Source: Spirometra erinaceieuropaei | Lineage: Eukaryota; Platyhelminthes; Cestoda; Diphyllobothriidea; Diphyllobothriidae | Assembly (NCBI GenBank): GCA_902702965.1 | Contig: CACRXP010000067.1 | Location: forward strand, 322,393-386,392 | Direction: 5' to 3' | DNA: 64,000 bases | In this document: piece after piece, positions 57,575-64,000 of the stretch | Layout of the letters: each line of letters begins with the position of its first letter | Position numbering within the stretch: the first letter of the stretch is position 1 | Notes under the pieces: model-generated | The model's database searches: none | What the model saw: the letters and a program-made list of their open reading frames with translations, nothing else | What the model was told of the DNA's origin: nothing | Position numbers and translations under genes: made by a program

Positions 57575-60500
57575 TATAGTTCTCGTCTGTGTGTTTTTGG
57601 CATTTACAACAACTTAGCCAAAGGGCGAGCAAATCGTTAATTCAACCTTCCACACATCCATTGAAAGTTTTGCAAACGGTTCAACTTGGCTTATTACAAA
57701 AGTGGTTTATGATTACTACTGCGTAAGTCATTTGACAAGTACAGACGTGCTTGTATTTGTTGTGGTCACTGAAAATTACTCCCTCCTAGTCGACATGTTT
57801 CTCCCCTCGATACTTCTTCACGGCTGAAGTTGTAAAAGCTAGAAGTCCATATGGATGGTCAGATGCCAGGTACAGGTCAAAGTTGTTATTAGAGTTTATA
57901 CGCGGGAAACGATGTGCTTTTGACTGTAAGAGGATCAATATAATTTGGCGTTACCGCTGATGCCAGCAAAGGTCATAAAATGTCAGGCGGGTCGCGCTGT
58001 CAGACGCGTTCACCCCTACGTCTATGTAGATGATTGCTGACTGCCTCTTCAAAATGCGCGTGTGCAGACGAGCAGCGCAGATGAGCTCCATCCATACACG
58101 CTCGACACCCAGCTAGTTCTCCCATGCACCTAGACGCGGCAGCTCACGAAAGCAATCTAGCTCATCCATCGGTAAACCGACGGATGTTTCACAACATTTA
58201 TTGTCTTGACCTGTCGTTTTAATATTTCTATTCAATGTCAAGTTCAACATCTCATTTGTAAACGAACATAAAACTGATCGGAAATATATCATTGTTTCTT
58301 GCCCGGTCAATATACTCGAGTACAGATACCTATAGTATTTGGGTGCTGCCCGCAATGTGTTGCCCATTCAATGGTGAGTAGGAACAGTAGCGAGATTGAA
58401 CTGCCTGATTTAATGAACAGCTATGCGTTGTTTATATAAAGAAAGTTAATAACGAAGGCCATGCAAGAGGCGGTTGTAATTTTATTAACAAATCAGTACT
58501 AATAACACGGCTTAAGTTAGTGAATACGTGTTTAATCAGGTAAACGTGACCTTTATTCTATTAACACGTCAGATTCACGCTTGATTCATACAGCTGATTA
58601 ATTCACAAGGCATTGTACTAAATGTTGGGTGTTACACCCACTGAAAAATAACGAATTCACAAACATAGGACATGTTTGCTGTTTGTACCTCAATAATTTG
58701 GAGGTCCGTAATTTCGTTAGCCAAACGATTTCTGCTTGCCTTCTCTGTATGCACTCATTCACTTTTACAAGGCGCCGGCATTGATGTGCCGACGGGCTGC
58801 ATCATTACACATAAGCACTCATGTGTTATTCACAAAAAATCTTGATTAGACCTTGGCAGGACTAATCTCAACACAGAACATTTCGAACGCGAATTTGTAT
58901 TTTGAATAAGTAAGATTCAAAATGTTAAGCTCATAATCCTTACGCTATAGCCGCATTAGTCTCATGTTTCACCTACAAATGCACTACTGTTTATGTTCTT
59001 CGTAAGAAGACTCTGTTTTTAACGCACCTTAAGTGTGTTGGGCATATCATCATTTATCATTTTGTCAATATGCTCAACTACTCACACTTACATTGGTGGC
59101 ATGCTGCAGCAGAAAGTTGACAATTATGAAGTCAATTGAAAAAAAATAGTTTGCACTGCCCATGTGTTCAGAGGAAATGTGCGGTTTGAGCAAACGATAT
59201 TTGGGAAGATAGGCGTATGCTAGACGTACTTGCCGTTTTATATTTCATGATAACTGCTTGCATGCCTCACTCAGCCTGCCTTTTAGAATAGTAAAGCGAC
59301 CGTTAAAACGTCAACTTTATTTATAGACGTTTTCCATTTATGCTTGCGTCAATCAGTTTTGCATAATTACTGGTTGCAGACACTTTGCCGACGCATCCCA
59401 CCTATACAAATATACGAATCCTCTATCTTCGGACAAGTTTGTCGTTTGTGCGTTGGCCTTCCAATCATCAGTGTACAAGTCTTTACACGTAACAGTATTA
59501 TTTATGGAGTTTGTAGGAGACAGACGTCGAAATTAGGCCTCTTGTTTGCCAATGCATCAGACAGGAGTCTACGTGGAACCCCGCACCAACAGTGATTTTT
59601 AAATCACTCTCCAGTGTTCTGATTTGATCAGTAGCGCAATGTAAACTGAATGCGATATGCCGTTTAATTTAGAGTGACAGCCTGCTTGATGCGATTGGAC
59701 CTAAAGCCGGGCCGTTTAAAAAATATAGGAATCATCTAGCGTTGATGACCGGCAAGCATGCTGGGGTGCCTATGATCACATGGACGATTAGGAGACTACA
59801 CAGCAGCGAAGGCCTCTGACCTATCTTGCACTCCAAACTGAACAGTGTAAGTCAACTGCAATTTTGTTATAAGAGACGTGGCGAGGGTTTTTGAGTAAGT
59901 CTGTTTTTGGAAATGATGGGCTTTAAAAACATATTCACATAGTATTGTAGAGAATGCTTGAATAAAATTGCTTAGGTGGAGTATATCACGACATTTTGAC
60001 TTAATTGCAAAAAATGTATTTCAAAATATAAGGGTTACTGGGATGGCTTTGGATTATTGACTATCACGCTGTATAACCTCAGTATATGTCTGTCTCACCT
60101 AAACGCATTCTTTTAATGCGCTTCTTTTCATCGTTTACAAAAATCATGTTCGACGTAAAATGCCCCTTATAAGTACAATAATTTGTCTTGATTTTTGACG
60201 AGCTCATAATACTAAACATAGTTTTCGTAAAAGTACATAAAGGCAACCTTTACTACCTGGAGACAAGTCAGTTATTCTTAAAACGCTTTTCCCGCTCGTC
60301 ACGACAAGACCAAAAATGTTCATTTGAACAGTATTGTATCTGGCCGTTTAAAAGTTCTGCTGTCTATGTACGTAACATGCTTGGTAGTCGTTCGAATAGT
60401 GTTTGCCCCCTCTACAGTATCACATGTAATAAGCTTGATTTTTGGCAAGGCCTCCCTCGTAAGTCATCTCATCTTGCATGGTGCAGCATGAACTAACTTT

Positions 60501-61005
60501 CAGCGCGCACTGCAAAGCTCGTGCCTTTCGTGATTATTGAACTTATTCCGCCTATTCCTATACGGTTAGATAAGAGATTCATTGAGCGGATACATCATGG
60601 TTTTTCTAATATCAGCCTTTCCGAAAGCAATAGTTATTGCCCTTGTGGGTATACAAATCGAAGGGGACAAATCATACTGCCAATAAGGAGGGGTAAAAAT
60701 TGAATCACAGCTTTAGCCTTATATTTGCACTGGTTAACTTGTCATTAGACGTCCAGCCTACTAAAATTTGTGGTTAATCGTTGTTTGTGGGTTGAATTTG
60801 CACATTTTTACAGCACACGGTGAAGGTCTTTGCTGGCATATTCTCTCCATACGCAACATTGTTAAAAATATATTTTGCTACCTCGTTTGCAAGAGACCAA
60901 AAGGTGGTCCAAAAGTATCAAGCAAACCGCATTGGCGAGCGCGTCTTAAAAAATGTCTTCATTAATATTGGCACTACTCTACTTCATCCAAATTATTTAC
61001 CATAT
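57575..61005. other. No recognisable gene
   Basis: Over 3 kb of AT-rich sequence. Open frames at 58113-58367 (minus), 59344-59595, 60188-60496 and 60521-60703 (plus) show no defensible motif. No repeat partner was seen. Confidence 0.5.
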
Positions 61006-61669
61006 ATCCATATATAAATTAACGCACGTCTTGGTTCAAAATGAGGATAACTTCTCAATTCGCCTAGCAGAAATCACGCTGCTAATCATTCCATATGAAA
61101 TTGTAGAAAATTATAAGGAATTTCACTTTTGTCTTATTTAGGGAATAGTTGATAGTTATAATTCAGGTAATAATTGGAACGGACTCAACAAAATAGTTGC
61201 CATTTAATAGATTTAGCCTTAAAGATGAACTGTTTTTGCGCAAGTTGCTTTCGTTTAACGAGATTGTGCATCATTCCACAACCACACCGCGGTGACTGAC
61301 TCGACAGTCGGGCTAAATTAGGTGAAGGAACTCGCGGTGTTCTCGGTTATTTTCCTCGTTGTCGTAAGAAAACCATAATGAGGCAGAGACGGTAAGCATT
61401 TCTGCGCACATAAGCAAATTTCCCAGAATTCAACCGTGTTGTATTAGGTCAATATTATAAATACTAAAACCGGATACTGGCTGATATTTCATCAGTTAGG
61501 TCTGACAACAAATCTCATATGGGATTTAGCTGTTTATGACGGCCATTTAAGTGAATGTTTATTGTTTTGGCATTAAGGGACCTATTTTTCCCTGTTCTAT
61601 TAACGCAAGGGTCCAATTGTTATTTGAACAACATTATGCAAAATATGCGGAATACTTTAACTACCACAG

Positions 61670-62005
61670 ATGAAGGAGGCTCAATTATATGCAGTTAAAT
61701 ACGCTCCCTGGGATCTGTCATTCAAAGAGCTGAATGACACAGCACCTATTGACAGGTGTGTAACGGCTAATAGGAATCGATTGTTGCGTGAACACACGGA
61801 CATTCTTAGCGCATTCATATAAAACAACAGGATTTCTGAAGAACTAAATGCCTTGCCATATTATATTCCTAAACCTTATTTGCTTGGCGGTAAGACATCA
61901 CAGATAATTGTGCGAGCAAATGAATCTGGCAAAGGGAGAGCAGATGCATGGCGTATCATTTATAATGTTTTTTTATTCCAGAAAAGTAAACCGAAGCTAA
62001 TTTGA
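61670..62005 (+). pseudogene. Conserved reading frame, unit 1 (one in-frame stop)
   Basis: From ATG after an acceptor-like ctaccacag to TGA, 112 codons with a single in-frame TAA. Blocks: AVKYAPWDLSFKELND, LLREHTDILSAFI, ISEELNALPYYIPKPYLLG, and KTSQIIVRANESGKGRADAW. The second unit keeps the same frame with EELDVL, KTSQII, A-G-SKGRAAAW. Matching residues across diverged DNA suggest an old coding exon. No family is recognised. Confidence 0.4.
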
Positions 62006-62789
62006 TGCAACCGTTTTCACTAAAAACTTCTCTGCAATAACCGAGTGCATTCTGTTGGAACACTTCAGGTAGCCTTAAGTTAAACTTTAGTGAATGTGCA
62101 TGTGGTCTGCCCCTACCTTAAACCAAACCATTATCCTGAAGCTAGTCATGTCCTCACTTATTATGTGCTGTGGAAACCGGCTACATCGAACTTGGATGTG
62201 GCTCTGGCCGAATGTCATACTTACCTCATCGTTCTTTGAAATATCGATAAGAATACCAAAAATTAAATAGGTTTGCAGTGCCAAAAACAATTTTTTTCCG
62301 AACCACTGGACGCCATGATTTATAAAGACTGCTATTCTTGACGCCAAGGGTTCTTTCAAAACTAAATGACAGATCGTTACTTTATAGTTGTTTATTTCAA
62401 ATTCCTTCTTTTGGGGGTGGTAGACTAAAAGGAGGAGCTAAGTGAACTCAGTCTTTCCTTAGATTTGGCTAAATTTGCCTTAAGCCCATAACTAAAATTG
62501 GCGGAATGTGAGATAGGTAATTATTTTAGTCGGTCCAAAACGGCAGAAAATTATCAGGAGTTTCACTTTTTTCCATTTATGTAATATGTGAAAGTTATAA
62601 TTCAGGTGTAAATTCAAATGTGCTCAAAAATATGCTTGGCGAAATATAAATTAAAATTTCAGCCATATATAATCACATGTTGTATTGCGTATTTCGTTTA
62701 AAAAACGACAAAGTACATCCTTTAAAGGTGAAAATATTTTCGCAAATTGTTGTGGTATTGAGACTCTTCGATCGGGTTACGAGCCCTTG

Positions 62790-62985
62790 TTTTCCCGCTG
62801 TTGTTAACGCAAGAGCCCAATCGGCATTTTGACAACAATTTGTAAAATATGCAGAATGCTTTAACTGCCAAACATGAGAGAGGCTCTACTTTTCCCGCTT
62901 TTGTTAACGCAGGAGTTCACACGGCATTTGGACAATAATTGGTTAAATATACAGAATGAATTAACTACCACAGACAATACAGGTT
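62790..62985. repeat. 100-base tandem duplication inside unit 2
   Basis: Bases 62790-62889 and 62890-62985 both start ttttcccgct-ttgttaacgca and run through a gcattt-gacaa-aatt block. Unit 1 has this segment once. Confidence 0.75.
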
Positions 62986-63029
62986 TAAATAATATCAGTT
63001 AAATATCCCCCTGTGATCTGCAAATCAGC

Positions 63030-63303
63030 GAGGTGACTGACACAGCATATGGTGACGGGAATGTAATAGCTGATGAGAATACATTACTGCGTGAAAACAC
63101 GGAGATCCCCAGCGCTTCCATTTATACCAACGATGTTTCTGAGGAACTAGATGTCTTGTGAAATTTTAATCAAAAACTCCATTTGCTTGAATGTAAAACC
63201 TCACAGATAATCGAACAAGCAGACGGTCCTAGCAAGGGGAGAGCAGCTGCATGGTGTATCATTTTTGAATGCTTTTTTTACTCCACGAAGGTAAGCCGAA
63301 GCT
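63030..63303 (+). pseudogene. Conserved reading frame, unit 2 (one in-frame stop)
   Basis: Matches the frame in unit 1: LLRENTEIPSASIYTNDVSE, EELDVL then a TGA, KLHLLECKTSQII and GRAAAW. A one-base indel upstream of 63030 breaks the frame relative to unit 1, and the in-frame stop lies at a different codon. It is a pseudogene by this reading. Confidence 0.4.
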
Positions 63304-63310
63304 AATCTGA

Positions 63311-64000
63311 TACAGCCGTCTGCTGACCAAAGCCTATCACGTCATCTTGGCTGCAGATCTGGCACTGCTGATTGTGCCTAGCACTGACAGCAAATATAGA
63401 GTTCGCGTCAGTGCGCCTAGTGGGTTGAACGCCCTGTCAGACGGTTCAAGAATTCTTTAGAACAAACCTTGGCATTGCTATTTACAACAGTGTCATACCT
63501 ATTCCACTTAATATATAAATGCGGTTTTTTAATGACTGCGCAGAAAGTTCTCTGATTTCACGCCAAATTACGGCAAGTGCGGAGTTCCATATCATGCGCA
63601 CGTAGACATGGATGGTCAGATCCTAATACTCGATAACATTAACCAGCGAAAAATTTGATGTTGATTAACAAACACAAACCCACGATGTCGATCATACAGG
63701 GAGTGCATTAAACACTGCAGCTAAGGGCAGATCTTGCAAAGTCTGACTCCCAGCGTTAATGAGATATTGGCTTAAACTCTGAAATGCGTTTTTTGAAGAA
63801 TGAAGATAACAAAGGTGGGCGGTGATAATGATTACCTTGCGGCACAATCCTATAATATTTCTAACTCGGCAGGATAGTAGCTTTTGGGTGCACTTCTTTT
63901 TCACATCCGATAAATATGGTACATTTTAAATGACGACTTAAGTTTCAGGCGTATTCCAAGCTGATGGTTGATGGTCGTATAAATTCAAATGTATTATATT
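63311..64000. other. No recognisable gene
   Basis: Mostly AT-rich. The frame at 63692-63904 (minus) has no motif. Confidence 0.5.

Larger units (their letters stand above)
61010..63310. repeat. Diverged tandem duplication, units ~61010-62010 and ~62470-63310
   Basis: Colinear blocks: agaaaattata-ggaatttcacttt / agaaaattatcaggagtttcacttt (abbreviated), agttataattcaggt, attaacgcaag-g, aaaatatgc-gaat, taactaccacaga, cacggacattc / cacggagatcc, acatcacagataat / acctcacagataat, and gaagctaat-tgat. The offset ends near 1300. A conserved reading frame (next entries) lies in the right half. Confidence 0.85.

Noticed and set aside
58113..58367. TSVGLPMDE as an RT motif upstream of the 57.4-kb PLE fragment
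   Set aside because: Spacing to the FLDV block is too large and neighbouring motifs are absent.
1..64000. Bacterial features, CRISPR arrays, operons or riboswitches
   Set aside because: No regular spacer arrays, no dense co-directional genes, no ribosome binding sites; the window is eukaryotic.

Overview
This window is eukaryotic, AT-rich and dominated by repeats. It has no operons and no bacterial gene density. Coding potential occurs as short exon-like pieces with eukaryotic splice signals and as decayed transposable elements. The best guess for the host is a parasitic flatworm with a large genome, such as a diphyllobothriid-type tapeworm. That guess rests on the number and style of Penelope-like elements (PLEs), a Merlin/ISXO2-type transposase exon, a Ty3/gypsy relic and tRNA-headed short repeats. 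It is inference, because no host gene here identifies the species.

Layout. 1-15 kb: a 232-bp-period direct repeat; exon B of a two-exon gene fragment (minus strand) at 1.7-2.0 kb; a nest of PLEs and tRNA-headed repeats at 2.4-14.2 kb (PLE families A, B and C); and exon A of the same gene fragment at 11.4-11.6 kb. 15-24 kb: AT-rich DNA with dispersed repeats and a ~1-kb foldback. 24.3-26.9 kb: PLE family D, first copy, with inverted terminal repeats. 27.3-31 kb: two exon candidates with no recognised family. 32-34.5 kb: a diverged 1.2-kb tandem duplication. 35.7-37.7 kb: a second copy of the 16-18 kb repeat, carrying a different GIY-YIG retroelement fragment. 39.1-39.7 kb: the Merlin-type transposase exon. 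40.4-42.2 kb: a second tandem duplication. 44.4-47.5 kb: a decayed Ty3/gypsy element with a duplicated integrase segment. 47.7-49.6 kb: the compact paralogue of the exon A + B gene. 53.3-56.0 kb: PLE family D, second copy, a near-perfect 666-bp inverted repeat. 57.4-57.6 kb: a small palindromic PLE fragment. 61.0-63.3 kb: a third diverged tandem duplication with a conserved reading frame.

How the parts relate. The PLEs encode a reverse transcriptase joined to a C-terminal GIY-YIG endonuclease. Most copies here are broken by frameshifts, stops or catalytic-site loss. Several PLE ends carry a short structured motif that closely resembles a hammerhead ribozyme. The most host-like finding is a pair of paralogous minus-strand exons in the same order. 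Their exon lengths are identical (254 and 291 bases) and their acceptor phases match. In the compact copy the intron is ~1.4 kb. In the other copy it is ~9.3 kb, filled by PLEs, and the donor site is altered.
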